A DNA stretch of 64,000 nt from positions 58,163 to 122,162 of the forward strand of contig NZ_FMAG01000015.1 in NCBI RefSeq assembly GCF_900094585.1, written 5' to 3'. This DNA comes from Martinezella multihospitum (GTDB taxonomy: Bacteria; Pseudomonadota; Alphaproteobacteria; Rhizobiales; Rhizobiaceae). Position numbers and translations under genes: made by a program. The notes under the pieces were generated by a model. That model was not told the origin of the DNA and did no database searches. It saw only the letters and a list, made by a program, of their open reading frames with translations. Shown piece after piece: positions 44,858-54,019 of this stretch; position 1 is the first letter of the stretch; each line of letters starts with the position of its first letter.

Positions 44858-45274
44858 ATGGCAGACAAGCTGACTCCGGAAGCACGCTCAGTTTTGATGG
44901 GACGTGTCAAAAGTAAGGACACAAAACCTGAAACAGTAGTTCGCCGGATGGCACACAGTCTCGGGTTTCGCTTTAGGCTTCATGGAGAAGATTTACCCGG
45001 GCATCCTGATCTCGTTTTTCGAGCAAAGCGCAAGGTAATTTTCGTTCACGGATGCTTTTGGCACCGGCACGACTGCGCCCGAGCGACAGTTCCCTCGACC
45101 AACGTGGCTTTTTGGGTGGACAAGTTTGCAAAAAACGTTGCACGCGATAGGGCCGTCGTAGACGCCCTTCACCAAATGGGATGGTCAACGTTGATCATAT
45201 GGGAATGCGAGACAAGGAATCGAGAGGAGCTTGCTCAGAGGCTGACCGGATATCTGCAGACAGGCGCCCATTGA
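44858..45274 (+). CDS. vsr: Vsr-type (very short patch repair) endonuclease
   Basis: A 138-residue nuclease. Numbering matches E. coli Vsr: catalytic Asp51 in GHPDLVF and His69 in CFWHRHDC, with zinc ligands Cys66, His71, Cys73 and Cys117. Vsr nicks next to T:G mismatches left by deamination of 5-methylcytosine. It lies 70 bp after the receiver gene in the same direction and would protect sites modified by the methyltransferase. In modification-linked cassettes Vsr-like proteins may also act as restriction nucleases. Confidence 0.94.
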   Translation: MADKLTPEARSVLMGRVKSKDTKPETVVRRMAHSLGFRFRLHGEDLPGHPDLVFRAKRKVIFVHGCFWHRHDCARATVPSTNVAFWVDKFAKNVARDRAVVDALHQMGWSTLIIWECETRNREELAQRLTGYLQTGAH

Positions 45275-45326
45275 ATGTCGACACGGTGTTGACCATCGTT
45301 GTCATGCACAAGACTGTGCGGGCGGC

Positions 45327-46157
45327 TCAATCCGCGCTGTGAATGTCGCGAAAACTTGTGATTGCCGCGACGAGATTAGCATGAACCCAGGCGGCCTTCT
45401 CGTCACGAGTGAAAAGTCCGTCGAAGTACGTGGCATACACAGCGAAACCGAGATCGATGAGGTCATTGCTCATTCGATCCATGCGCACCACCGCTTGACT
45501 ACCGCCCCGGATCCACCAGAGCAGATTGATGACTATGCCCAGCGCATACCGAAAGAGATAGGCCCGGCATACGACGGATTCGTCGTGGCTCTTCCAGTCG
45601 ATTTCGTAATGGCCTGCCAAAGTTTCCCAAATCTGCAGCGCGGCGCCGAAGATGGTGAGGATCATCTTTTCGGTGTATTTGCCGGCCGTCCTGATAATTC
45701 GAACCTCCTTATGATTGAACATTTGCTCTTGCATCTCGGGAAAAGACACGGCGATGTCCGTCGCGCCCTCGGTCAACGAAGGTTGTAGGCTTCGCGCCCA
45801 TTCCCATAACGAGGTCAACCGAGCCGCCGCCAGATCGCCCATTGGTTCGTCAGATCTTACAAGGCGAACAAGTTCGCCGATCTCGCCTTCATGTCCGTCG
45901 AAGACCAATCGGTTCAGATCCTCAGCGACCGCCGGATCCAAGCGCGATATATGGCCGCCGGACCGAAGGAGGATCACCTGCTCAGGATGATCGCCGACGA
46001 CAGATAGCCCCAATCTCAGCCCTTCCAAGGATTGCTGCTTGTAGAGTTCGTACCACGCGAAATCCGGGAGTATAGCGAGATTGCCGCTTTCTTGCGTAAA
46101 GTAGCGGCGGAGTTCGTCCGACTGCAGCATATTGCTGTCGATCACGTAGGCTTTCAT
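45327..46157 (-). CDS. PIN-like domain protein, possible RNase
   Basis: A 276-residue protein. The N-terminus KAYVIDSNMLQSDELRRYF has the Asp-Ser-Asn start of PIN nucleases, and the C-terminal segment NDLIDLGFAVYATYFDGLFTRDEKAAW resembles the last acidic motif of the fold. ATG at 46157 has GAGG at 6-bp spacing, better than the ATG two codons earlier. The gene lies 30 bp after the HNH-like gene on the same strand. PIN proteins act as RNases in toxin or defence systems; that role is inferred. Confidence 0.65.
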   Translation of the reverse strand: MKAYVIDSNMLQSDELRRYFTQESGNLAILPDFAWYELYKQQSLEGLRLGLSVVGDHPEQVILLRSGGHISRLDPAVAEDLNRLVFDGHEGEIGELVRLVRSDEPMGDLAAARLTSLWEWARSLQPSLTEGATDIAVSFPEMQEQMFNHKEVRIIRTAGKYTEKMILTIFGAALQIWETLAGHYEIDWKSHDESVVCRAYLFRYALGIVINLLWWIRGGSQAVVRMDRMSNDLIDLGFAVYATYFDGLFTRDEKAAWVHANLVAAITSFRDIHSAD

Positions 46158-46186
46158 GACCATCCTCGTTAAGCGCGTGCTAATGT

Positions 46187-46954
46187 CTAGCGCTCCCAGC
46201 GCGTCTCGGTAGCGAGATACTCCCATACAACAGTCTTCACCGTCACGGCATCGGACCAGTCTATAGAATAGCGGTAGCGACCCGGTTCGACTGTAATCCA
46301 GCCGCCGACCATCGCTTCCTCGTCGAGCAGTTGGACCGTCATGCGACTTCCGACTTCTGGCCAGACTGAGAGTTCCGTACTGGTACCGACAGCCTCGAAG
46401 GCGTCTCGCTGCTCTCGACTCAACTGCTCCAGCGGTAGGAATGCCACGTGATCAGGCGAGTCGAGCAGCGGCTCGCCGATCTCGTGATAGGCGTGGCCCC
46501 GAGCGTTCTTTACAATGACGCGCCGTACCTTGTCGGTGTCGGGAAAGAGGGTGAAGGGCTCGAGGTCCTCGAACAAAAGAAGCTGTCCGTCCGGCCTTCT
46601 CTTCAGGGATCGGACTACGTGCCGGTTACTCCGCAGAATGGTTGCCGCTTCGGGATATTTCGTCGGATCGGGATAGAGACTTCCAGCCATAACCGCGTGA
46701 AGCACGCAGAGAAAATAGTTCTCGTCTGGCGAGAAGCTGGAGTTGCAGCGCCGACAGACGATAACCTGGGGCAGGTAGTCCATTTCATCCCCCGCGCCGC
46801 CGTCATAGTCGGCGCCACGTTCTCGAAGTGTCTTCGTCAGGAGCGATTTCGTCGGAACATGGTCGCGATTGCTTTCGATATCGGCAATTACCGCGCCACA
46901 GTGGATGCACCGCGCTTTCAGCCGATCGTCAGTGAAATCCTCAATTTCTCGCAC
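46187..46954 (-). CDS. HNH-like zinc-binding nuclease-type protein
   Basis: A 255-residue protein with an N-terminal zinc/HNH core: CIHCG, then NRDHVPTKSLL, and VCRRCNSSFSPDENYF, which gives two CxxC pairs around the DH of the HNH motif. The C-terminal half is unrecognised. The start is GTG at 46954. It forms a pair with the PIN-like gene directly downstream. An endonuclease role is likely from family knowledge but not proven. Confidence 0.72.
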   Translation of the reverse strand: MREIEDFTDDRLKARCIHCGAVIADIESNRDHVPTKSLLTKTLRERGADYDGGAGDEMDYLPQVIVCRRCNSSFSPDENYFLCVLHAVMAGSLYPDPTKYPEAATILRSNRHVVRSLKRRPDGQLLLFEDLEPFTLFPDTDKVRRVIVKNARGHAYHEIGEPLLDSPDHVAFLPLEQLSREQRDAFEAVGTSTELSVWPEVGSRMTVQLLDEEAMVGGWITVEPGRYRYSIDWSDAVTVKTVVWEYLATETRWER

Positions 46955-47254
46955 CCACCGAAACCTTCTCCTAGTAACCCTCGAAAGCCGCCAATCCGCT
47001 TTCTGCGCAAAATCACTCCTCCATCACGGCCGAGGCGATTATGCTATTGCATTAATTTGCGGCTAGGAACTTTTGTAATTTTAATGCCGCGGGTTGCTAT
47101 CCCTTCAAGAGCAAAACACCGACAGAAGCGTGTAATCACAATAGCGCTTCGCCTTAAGCGAACGAGAAGGCGCTACGGCACGCCGATGGCTCACGCCTCG
47201 CGTGTCAACACGACGAAGGCCTCACCTTTCAGCAAGGCCTCCTGGTCGTCTGGA
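46955..47254. other. Gene-free intergenic region
   Basis: No credible gene is seen between the HNH-like gene and the DUF736 gene. A lower-GC stretch lies around 47030-47110. It may hold the promoter of the HNH/PIN pair. Nothing else is recognised. Confidence 0.5.
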
Positions 47255-47569
47255 TCAGTCCCGGTTCGGCCGGGACCAGATCAGTTGCAGGCCTTCTTCG
47301 CCTTCAACCTCGATCAGCGTTGCGTAGATCGGGGCGGGGAAGCTCGGATCGTCGAGCTTAACCGAGAGGTAGTCGCGATCGGTCTGGTCGGAGTGCTTCT
47401 GCCAGGCGGCGCCAAGTTCGACATTCGCTGCGGCGAAGATGCGGAAATGCGGGCCCTTGTCCGAGGGGTTGTCGATGCGGACCAGCCGAGCTTTGACGTT
47501 GAGGGTCAGGGTGCGGATCGTGCCCGAGAAGCCGTTACTGTTGGAGGTGAAGGTGCCGATGTTCGCCAT
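47255..47569 (-). CDS. DUF736 family plasmid protein
   Basis: A 104-residue protein. MANIGTFTSNSNGFSGTIRTLTLNVKARLVR and FRIFAAANVELGAAWQKHS are typical of DUF736, a small beta-rich family common on alphaproteobacterial plasmids; function unknown. The ATG at 47569 is chosen by similarity to the family start. The leader contains a hairpin motif shared with the ArdC-like gene at 61355. Confidence 0.9.
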   Translation of the reverse strand: MANIGTFTSNSNGFSGTIRTLTLNVKARLVRIDNPSDKGPHFRIFAAANVELGAAWQKHSDQTDRDYLSVKLDDPSFPAPIYATLIEVEGEEGLQLIWSRPNRD

Positions 47570-47593
47570 TGTCTCATTCCTTTGTTTCGGGGC

Positions 47594-47610
47594 CGCGCCC
47601 ATCGCGACCC
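47594..47610 (-). promoter_or_regulatory. Leader hairpin motif, copy 1 (before DUF736)
   Basis: CGCGCCCATCGCGACCC (read on the plus strand) lies 24 bp before the start codon of the DUF736 gene; the mRNA can form GTCGCG / CGCG(C) pairing. The same 17 bases lie 23 bp before the start of the ArdC-like gene at 62308-62324. Confidence 0.65.
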
Positions 47611-48279
47611 GATGGCGGTCGTGAGGCGGGAGGCGATCGACCCGCACCCGGAGGGCTGAAACACAGTGAAAGGCGGCCGTAGGCGGCTTTTTTGCTTCGC
47701 GATGCAAAGCCGAAGGCGGCGGAAAAAAGGCGGCGGAGGATGTTGCGGGGACAAGATCGAGAGCCTGCACAGCATGGCTTGTCCTTCGGACAGACCTTTG
47801 CCAATCGGGTTCGCTTTGGGGGTGGTTCTCGTCAACGCTTTGGAATGACGACACGCGCGCATCCGGGGCCACGTCGGTCACGTTCAACGACGACATCAGA
47901 GGCGCAATCGTACTCTTGTTCAGTAACATCACGGTCACCGACCGCACCGCCACCGCGTATCAGACCGGCAACTGCCAGTCTTCGCCCGGATGTTACGCTC
48001 CGTCAGCCTGACGCTCCAGACAGCCTCGCATTTTCTCCCGGGTCACCTTCAGAACGGTCGGCTTCCCGCCTCCATCTGCCTTTCATCCTGGGTAAGGCTG
48101 AAGGCAGGTCCGTTTGCGGGCTCTCAGTGAGCGTCCAGCGACTGAGGCTCGGCGAGGCGGTACCAGCCGGCAAGAGCGCCCCTCGCAGACCGCCGACCAT
48201 TGAGAAAATGAATCGATCGACCCGAAGCGATTCAGGAAACTCATTGGACGGCGAATCCCCGATAGGGGATTCTATCGCC
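47611..48279. other. Intergenic region before the WGR gene
   Basis: No gene is supported here. The part next to the DUF736 gene (to about 47700) resembles the leader of the ArdC-like gene at 62325-62420 in scattered blocks, such as AGTG-x-A-x-GGCGG. The rest holds only short reading frames with no coding character. A promoter for the WGR gene must lie toward 48200-48270. Confidence 0.45.
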
Positions 48280-48540
48280 ATGATCGCGCAGCCCTACCAG
48301 CTCTATATCGAGCGCACGGACAGATCGAAGAACATGGCCCGGTTTTACGCCATGGCCATCGAGCCGACGCTTTTCGGCGACGTCTGCCTCACCCGTCGCT
48401 GGGGCCGCATCGGCGCGCAGGGACAAGAGATGCGCCACAGTTTTCCGCGCGAGGAGGACGCCGTCGACCTGTTTCTCGACTTGCTGCGCCAGAAGCGCAA
48501 TCGCGGTTATCACCCGAAGGGCAGGGCGATCACTCTATAG
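48280..48540 (+). CDS. WGR-domain protein
   Basis: An 86-residue protein that is essentially one WGR domain: IAQPYQLYIERTDRSKNMARFYAMAIEPTLFGDVCLTRRWGRIGAQGQ. WGR domains occur in DNA-repair ligases and PARP-like proteins and bind nucleic acid ends; the isolated plasmid form has no known role. ATG at 48280 is chosen because the family starts M-I-A-Q-P-Y; the frame is open further upstream. Confidence 0.85.
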   Translation: MIAQPYQLYIERTDRSKNMARFYAMAIEPTLFGDVCLTRRWGRIGAQGQEMRHSFPREEDAVDLFLDLLRQKRNRGYHPKGRAITL

Positions 48541-48627
48541 CCGCCTTGCCGGCAGGAAGAGGGACGTCGAGACGGCGTCACAAAAACGCTCTCCCGGAAG
48601 ACGCATCCGCAGGGAGGCAAGGCCGGC

Positions 48628-48813
48628 TCAGTGAGCCGACCTTCGATCGAGTGGGTTGTATTCGTGGATGATGTCGAGGGCATCGCTGTCGTCGATCTCG
48701 TCGCTGGGAAGGACGCCGTACTCGCCGTCGACTTGGAAGAGCGTTACCGGGACCATGAGGGTGCGGGCGAGCTGGAAGGCGTGGTTCTGCGCAAGGGAGA
48801 GGTCGTGCGACAT
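48628..48813 (-). CDS. Small hypothetical plasmid protein
   Basis: A 61-residue acidic protein (MSHDLSLAQNHAFQLARTLMVPVTLFQVDGEYGVLPSDEIDDSD). The composition looks coding and similar small proteins occur with DUF736/WGR genes on plasmids, but I cannot name a family. Function unknown. Confidence 0.55.
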   Translation of the reverse strand: MSHDLSLAQNHAFQLARTLMVPVTLFQVDGEYGVLPSDEIDDSDALDIIHEYNPLDRRSAH

Positions 48814-49334
48814 GTTTAAGGCTCCATCTGGAGCGGGCCAATTCCCGCTCGATGGCTCCTTGAAAGACCGTCTTCGGTCGCGATCACCGCGTAGGCGCAG
48901 CCGCAGCGGCGGCAGCTCGCTAGCCGACCCCTTGCGGGTTGATCGTGGAAGATCCGGAGGCGGGCCAGGACGCCATCGCTAGAGAGCGGGATTGGTTCGC
49001 GGCGGTTGAGCGGTTCGGCTGTCGCGCTCATTCCCTAAAGTGGAACCACTGGTGATCACAATCGCCAGCCGCTTTAATCCCGGTGAAGGCTCACCAACCA
49101 GGCCGGCGAGAGAGGGAATACACCGGTTACGACCATGCTCTGATTGTTGCCGGTCGAGATTATTTCGGTTTCGTCAGGTCGGGCAACCTTGCTTTACCGT
49201 GCCGATCGCGATGCGTCGTTCGTAAGGCGGCTAGGTTCTGGCCCCGTCGGCGGCCTAGATTTAAAGACGATCTGGTCCTTAGCGCCACGCTGGTTTCCCT
49301 ATATCCTCATTCCTGCAGCCAGCAGGGGACATCT
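48814..49334. other. Gene-free intergenic region
   Basis: No convincing gene in about 520 bases. Short inverted repeats are present near 48836-48880 (GGCTCCATCTGGAGC, and GAGCGGGCCAATTCCCGCTC), which could form hairpins upstream of the small minus-strand gene. An AGGGGA site at 49323 belongs to the next gene. Confidence 0.45.
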
Positions 49335-49763
49335 ATGATGGATATGGTCACGAAAGAGGCTCGGCCGAGTGTGCCGGTTCTCGGTGAGTTCAATAAAGAT
49401 GCTTGCCAGGCCTATGTTTCCGGACTTGCCGATCTGTGGAATACACTCGATGTCGATCAGATGCTGCAGGTTTTCACTGAAGCATCCCGCGTCGAATATA
49501 TCGACAAGGATCCTGCCATCGGCCTTGCCGCAATCCGCCGGATGCTTGCGGATAATTTTTCGACGATCGCAACGTACAGGCTCCGCAAATTTGCGCGCGT
49601 TGTCGATGAGCCTGAGATCGTCACCGAACTGGATATTCGCTGGACTACCAAGTCGGAGCCGGATATCGCAAGACACGCCCGGTGCTTCGAGATCCTGAGG
49701 ATCGAGGACTCCAAACTGGTGTTTTGGGAACGATCGCCAAACTTTCGGATCCACGACCGATAG
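49335..49763 (+). CDS. SnoaL/NTF2-like protein
   Basis: A 142-residue protein with the cone-shaped NTF2 fold pattern: YVSGLADLWNTLDVDQMLQVFTEASRVEYIDKDPAIGLAAIRRML, then strands TYRLRKFARVVDEPEIVTELDIRWTTK and CFEILRIEDSKLVFWERSPN. Members are small polyketide cyclases, isomerases or ligand-binding proteins; no activity can be assigned. ATG at 49335 follows AGGGGA; the longer frame upstream looks non-coding. It converges with the MocR gene. Confidence 0.78.
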   Translation: MMDMVTKEARPSVPVLGEFNKDACQAYVSGLADLWNTLDVDQMLQVFTEASRVEYIDKDPAIGLAAIRRMLADNFSTIATYRLRKFARVVDEPEIVTELDIRWTTKSEPDIARHARCFEILRIEDSKLVFWERSPNFRIHDR

Positions 49764-49807
49764 CGAACGGCGTGTAAGCAGCCGAATCCCGAGTTATCTT
49801 CGAGCGG

Positions 49808-51292
49808 TCACGTGTTTCGGTAGGTCGCAAGCAGTCGACAAAAGACTTCGACGGCGGAGCGCAACTGAGATGATGTGAAGCCGCCAAAGCCGAGCATCAA
49901 TGCAGACGGTCTCGGTGTGGTGGCATACATTGGCGAAATAGCGCGCAGAGTAAGCCCGGTTGCACGAGCGCGCTCGGCGATATCGGTATCCTCGACATCG
50001 GCCGGTAACGACACGACGATGTGCATTCCCTGATCGGCGGCATCGACCTGGGCGCAACTCGGTAGTTGCGATTGCAGAGCGTCTAGCAGAGCCGCTCGAC
50101 GATCGGCATATAGGACGCGGATCCGCCTGATATGGGCCTCAAAATGCCCTTCACGCATGTAGGCGGCGAGCGCATGCTGCTCGGCGATCGGCATGTGTCG
50201 ATCGACGATCGCGCGAGCTCCGACAAACGCGTCGACTAATGCCGGCGGAACGACTGCATAGCCAATGCGAAGCGACGGGAATAAAACTTTGCTGAATGTG
50301 CCGAGGTAGATAACCCTATCCGGATCGAGGCCCTGTAGCGCGGGAAACGGGTGACCGACATAACGTAGTTCGCTGTCGTAGTCGTCCTCCACGATCCAGC
50401 TATTCCTGTCGCGCGCCCAGTTGAGGAGTGACGTTCGCCGCGCCATGCTGAGCGGCATACCAAGCGGGTATTGGTGTGATGGCGTTACAAATGCTGCCCT
50501 CGCGCCAGCGCAGCGCTCGATGCCTTGCTGGACATCGATGCCTTGGCGGTCGACCGTCAGCCGGTGAACACGACAATCAAAATTATTCAGCACCGCGGTC
50601 AAGCCGTGATAGGCGGGATCTTCTGCCCAGACGCTGTCTCCTGGACTAAAGAGAACCGACGCGCTGAGATAGAGCCCTTGCTGCGTTCCTGCCGTTATGA
50701 TGATCTGGTTCGGATCGCAGCTGACGGCTCGTGATTTTCGAAGGTAATCAGCGATCGCAACGCGAAGCTCACGCACGCCTCGCGGATCGCCGTAACCGGA
50801 TGGCGCCGCGAGTGCCGAGCCACGCACCCGATTGCCAATTCGCCGCCAGTGATCATCCGGTGCGATCGCACCTGTTGGAACCGCGATCGCGAAAGGCATC
50901 GGGTCTTGAGGTCTGAGAGCGCGCGCAACGCTTTCGAAGCGCTCGACATTTGCGGGCAGCGCCGGCGCCGAAGCCTTGCCGCCGGAGCCATCGTGACCGT
51001 GAGCGGCAAAAGCTCGCGGCTCGATCTGTAGCGAGACCCGTGTGCTCGCGCCAGCTTGGCCTTCGAGATAGCCTTCGGCCTTCAATTGATCGAAGGCTTC
51101 CATGACCGTGCCCCTCGACATCCTCAGCGATCGCGCAAGCGCCCTTGTCGACGGTAACTTCTCTCCTGGTTTGAGCTCACCCTTGGCGATGCAGTTGCGC
51201 AAGGCGCGAATGAGCTGCTCGCCGATCGGCCCTTGCGTGCGGCTGATCGCGCCGAGCGAAGGAAGACCAACGTCTGAAATTTTCTTTGACAT
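49808..51292 (-). CDS. MocR/PdxR-type regulator (GntR HTH + aminotransferase domain)
   Basis: A 494-residue protein. The N-terminal GntR winged helix (LIRALRNCIAKGELKPGEKLPSTRALARSLRMSRGTVMEAFDQLKAEGYL) is followed by a fold-type I aminotransferase domain with PLP-binding features (ILYLGTFSKVLFPSLRIGY has the lysine). Such proteins often sense PLP or amines and control a divergent gene. Here paiB lies divergently at 51554. The start is uncertain; ATGs at 51316 and 51331 are alternatives. Confidence 0.92.
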   Translation of the reverse strand: MSKKISDVGLPSLGAISRTQGPIGEQLIRALRNCIAKGELKPGEKLPSTRALARSLRMSRGTVMEAFDQLKAEGYLEGQAGASTRVSLQIEPRAFAAHGHDGSGGKASAPALPANVERFESVARALRPQDPMPFAIAVPTGAIAPDDHWRRIGNRVRGSALAAPSGYGDPRGVRELRVAIADYLRKSRAVSCDPNQIIITAGTQQGLYLSASVLFSPGDSVWAEDPAYHGLTAVLNNFDCRVHRLTVDRQGIDVQQGIERCAGARAAFVTPSHQYPLGMPLSMARRTSLLNWARDRNSWIVEDDYDSELRYVGHPFPALQGLDPDRVIYLGTFSKVLFPSLRIGYAVVPPALVDAFVGARAIVDRHMPIAEQHALAAYMREGHFEAHIRRIRVLYADRRAALLDALQSQLPSCAQVDAADQGMHIVVSLPADVEDTDIAERARATGLTLRAISPMYATTPRPSALMLGFGGFTSSQLRSAVEVFCRLLATYRNT

Positions 51293-51553
51293 CGAAACTG
51301 GCCCCGTCGTTTCCATGCGTTTGACACGCAATTTCTGGGCCAGTTGGTGAACAGCTACGCGGAACGCTTTAAGGGCGCTTCGGACATTCGCGTGTACGCG
51401 GTCTCAAGAGCGAAGAGGATGCGGCCCAACCAGTTTGGGGCGAACTGGCCCTGACCAACACTCGGCTTCATAGATACGATCAGGCGAGACGCGTCGCCCC
51501 TCTGGTCGAGACACATGACCGGACGGTGAGGTCGGCGGCGCAAAGGAGCCAAC

Positions 51554-52195
51554 ATGTACATTCCGCCGCATTTCGAAGAACCAAGCCGAGAGATCATCTT
51601 CGATCTGATCAGGGCCAATCCTCTTGGAACCCTCGTACACCGGGGACCCACCGGTCTTGACGCGAACCACGTTCCGTTCGTTCTTCTGAACGAGGAGAGA
51701 GCAGAAGGCGTTCTTCACGCGCACGTGGCCCGTGCAAACCCGATCTGGAAGGAAGTCCGCGACGGCGACGAAGTGCTCGCGATTTTTACGGCCGGGGATG
51801 CATATGTCTCGCCTAGCTGGTACCCGAGCAAGCACGAGTTCAAGAAGCAGGTCCCGACTTGGAATTACATGGTCGCACACGCGCACGGGCGTATTACCGT
51901 GCACGACGACGAGCGGTATGTTCGGGGAATCGTCGCGCGGCTTACGCGCCATCATGAAGCCAGGCTGCCAAAGCCGTGGAGAATGACCGACAGCCCCAAG
52001 GATTACATCGATGCCATGATCAAAGCCGTTGTTGGGATCGAGATCGAGATCACCCGACTGACCGGCAAATCAAAGCTCAGCCAGAACCGAGAGATGCGCG
52101 ACAGGCGCAACGCGGGTGAGGTCTTGATCTCGAGAGGCGAGCAGCTGATTGGTGAGGCAATGATTGCTGCCACCCGGAAGCCCGAAAGTCGCTGA
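51554..52195 (+). CDS. PaiB-type FMN-binding transcriptional regulator
   Basis: A 213-residue split-barrel FMN-binding protein. YIPPHFEEPSREIIFDLIRANPLGTLVHRG and DAYVSPSWYPSKHEFKKQVPTWNYMVAHAHG are diagnostic of PaiB. Divergent placement from a MocR gene is a common pair. It may bind flavin or polyamine-related ligands. A hairpin terminator follows at 52320. Confidence 0.92.
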   Translation: MYIPPHFEEPSREIIFDLIRANPLGTLVHRGPTGLDANHVPFVLLNEERAEGVLHAHVARANPIWKEVRDGDEVLAIFTAGDAYVSPSWYPSKHEFKKQVPTWNYMVAHAHGRITVHDDERYVRGIVARLTRHHEARLPKPWRMTDSPKDYIDAMIKAVVGIEIEITRLTGKSKLSQNREMRDRRNAGEVLISRGEQLIGEAMIAATRKPESR

Positions 52196-52319
52196 GTTTC
52201 TTGCAGAGGATACCGGGGAAGGAGGTAGATTGCAGGTGGCAGCTTATCGCATTGCCGCCCTATCGCAGTCTTCTCCATAGAAGAAGATCTCTGACAAACC
52301 GTACGAAAACTGGCGTAAC

Positions 52320-52341
52320 CCACCCGCCAATGGGCGGGTGG
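52320..52341. terminator. Bidirectional hairpin terminator
   Basis: CCACCCGCC / GGCGGGTGG is a perfect 9-bp stem with a 4-base loop, followed by TCCCTTTCC. It lies between the convergent paiB and nitrilase genes and can serve both. Confidence 0.75.
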
Positions 52342-52369
52342 TCCCTTTCCAATTTAGCCGAGCCTCGGC

Positions 52370-53509
52370 TTACCTGCCTTCGGCGCCTATCACCGGGACG
52401 GCGGCCAACATCGGCACGTGCTCCCTCGTGATCGGGATGCTGCCGATTTGCCCGACTGCGGACAATTCGTTCACGCGGTGCTGCTCGGACAATTGTTTGA
52501 GACGGAAGTTTTCCACCCGCGACCGCGCTTCGATTTCGCTTCGGCCATCGGCGCCGACATAGCGAACCGGCGTGTGGTTGCGCGGATCGAAATTTAAGGA
52601 GAGCACGTCGGCGCGCGCATAATGGCCTGTCGGATCGGCCGCGGCCTTGGCATAAAGAATGTGGCTCAGATCGATATCAGCGTAGAGAATGCCTTCGGCG
52701 TCCTGTGCCAGCGGTTTTGCCAATTCGCTGCCGTCAGGGCCATACATGCGTGCCCAGCCTCCGCCAAGCGGCAGCATTGCCTGCCGCTCTTCCGTATCGC
52801 AGAAGACTTCGACCGCGCTCGGACCGATTACTTGCGTGGCGCCGACGACGAATACCTGTCCTTCGATCGCGTAGGATCGCGTCACGGTCGCATTTGCTTC
52901 GACACTGAGCTGTACGATATCGGGCTGGAAAACCGACATCGGCGGCCACGAGGCCACGTGGACCTGTTCGTCGAGGCTGAACATCACATACTTGGTCAAG
53001 GGTTGCATATGCTCCCAGCAATTAAGACCACCGACCCGACCGAATGAGAAATCGTGGGTAAGGATGTCCGATCCGTTGCCCTCGCCAAAGACCGAGCGCT
53101 CGACATGGGTTGGCTTGAGTTTGCGGCGATTGGCGACGATCTGTCCGTGTTCGTCGATAAAGACCTGGCTGATATAGCGGCTGCCGGCATCCCGCTCCGA
53201 GTAACCCATCACAAGGGCGATGTTGTTGCGTCGAGCGGCCACCTGGAGGCGCCGCATCCTTTCGTCACCGAGTTCGAGCGAATTTTCGTGGTATTTCAGC
53301 AGGAACTTGAGACCCCACTTCTGGTCGCCCATCCAGGCCCAGAACGGATAGCCCGGGATGAACACCTCCGGGAATGCAATGAGCTGAGCGCCATTGCTCG
53401 CCGCTTCGTCCATAATCTTGATAGCTTTTTCGATTGTGGCATCCGCGTCCAGCCAAACTGGTTCTGCCTGCACGGCCGCTGCTTTGAAAGTCGAAGTGTA
53501 AGAGACCAT
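52370..53509 (-). CDS. Nitrilase (carbon-nitrogen hydrolase family)
   Basis: A 379-residue cytosolic enzyme that hydrolyses a nitrile to an acid and ammonia. The catalytic triad is Glu48 (IAFPEVFIPGYPFW), Lys130 (RRKLKPTHVER) and Cys164 (GGLNCWEHMQPL). Length and the THVER-x-VFGEG-x-G motif fit the aryl/aliphatic acetonitrilase branch. The 660-bp region upstream carries no gene. Substrate cannot be read from sequence. Confidence 0.95.
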   Translation of the reverse strand: MVSYTSTFKAAAVQAEPVWLDADATIEKAIKIMDEAASNGAQLIAFPEVFIPGYPFWAWMGDQKWGLKFLLKYHENSLELGDERMRRLQVAARRNNIALVMGYSERDAGSRYISQVFIDEHGQIVANRRKLKPTHVERSVFGEGNGSDILTHDFSFGRVGGLNCWEHMQPLTKYVMFSLDEQVHVASWPPMSVFQPDIVQLSVEANATVTRSYAIEGQVFVVGATQVIGPSAVEVFCDTEERQAMLPLGGGWARMYGPDGSELAKPLAQDAEGILYADIDLSHILYAKAAADPTGHYARADVLSLNFDPRNHTPVRYVGADGRSEIEARSRVENFRLKQLSEQHRVNELSAVGQIGSIPITREHVPMLAAVPVIGAEGR

Positions 53510-54019
53510 CTCCGTGTTCCTAATCTTGTTTCCGATAACGATGTCACCTGCGACCCTCGCTACTGCTTTCGAGCCTGGCGCTTGGCCATGCCTCCGGCGG
53601 CCGGCGGGAAGAGCCGGCTTGAAAATTCTTCGGTGTTTCCTGCTAGCGTTCGTGCGCTCACGAATCTCGTTGCCGACGATGCCACTGTTTGCCCGCCTCG
53701 CGGGAGCTGTGGCTCATCAATCAGATTGGTTTAAGCGAAACCTGGCTTAAAGTGCAGGTCCAGTTCACGCTAAACCGAGTGGGCCAGCTTCCCAGCAAGC
53801 AAGTCGTGCATCGGGCTGCGCAGATTGAGGCGGTCGAGCATGAATCGGTGCATGCGCCCACAAACCGCGCCTTGCCAAGCTGTCAGCCGCCACCAGCCGG
53901 CCGATACCATTGATGGATATTTGGCCACGCATTTTTCGTCGCGAAGACGGTGGGCGGGTCCGAGCGGAGCCTGCTGTCCCCTCTTTTCCCCGCGGCATAT
54001 ATTGTAGTCCCCTCGCACT
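53510..54019. other. Gene-free region between nitrilase and isocitrate-lyase family genes
   Basis: No gene is supported. Short open frames exist on both strands but lack ribosome-binding sites and family features. The promoters of the nitrilase and the downstream gene must be here. Confidence 0.5.

Noticed and set aside
38747..45274. Identification of the operon as the two-component defence system Detocs
   Set aside because: Detocs as I know it has a kinase, a stand-alone receiver and a receiver-effector protein but no methyltransferase or Vsr; the domain set here differs.
46448..47659. Long plus-strand open frame of about 400 codons
   Set aside because: It lies opposite the HNH-like gene and a gene-free region; its composition is that of a GC-rich antisense shadow without any recognised motif.
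48270..48277. GATAG...CTATC near the WGR start
   Set aside because: The half-sites face the opposite way and have a different spacing, so it is not the TetR operator.
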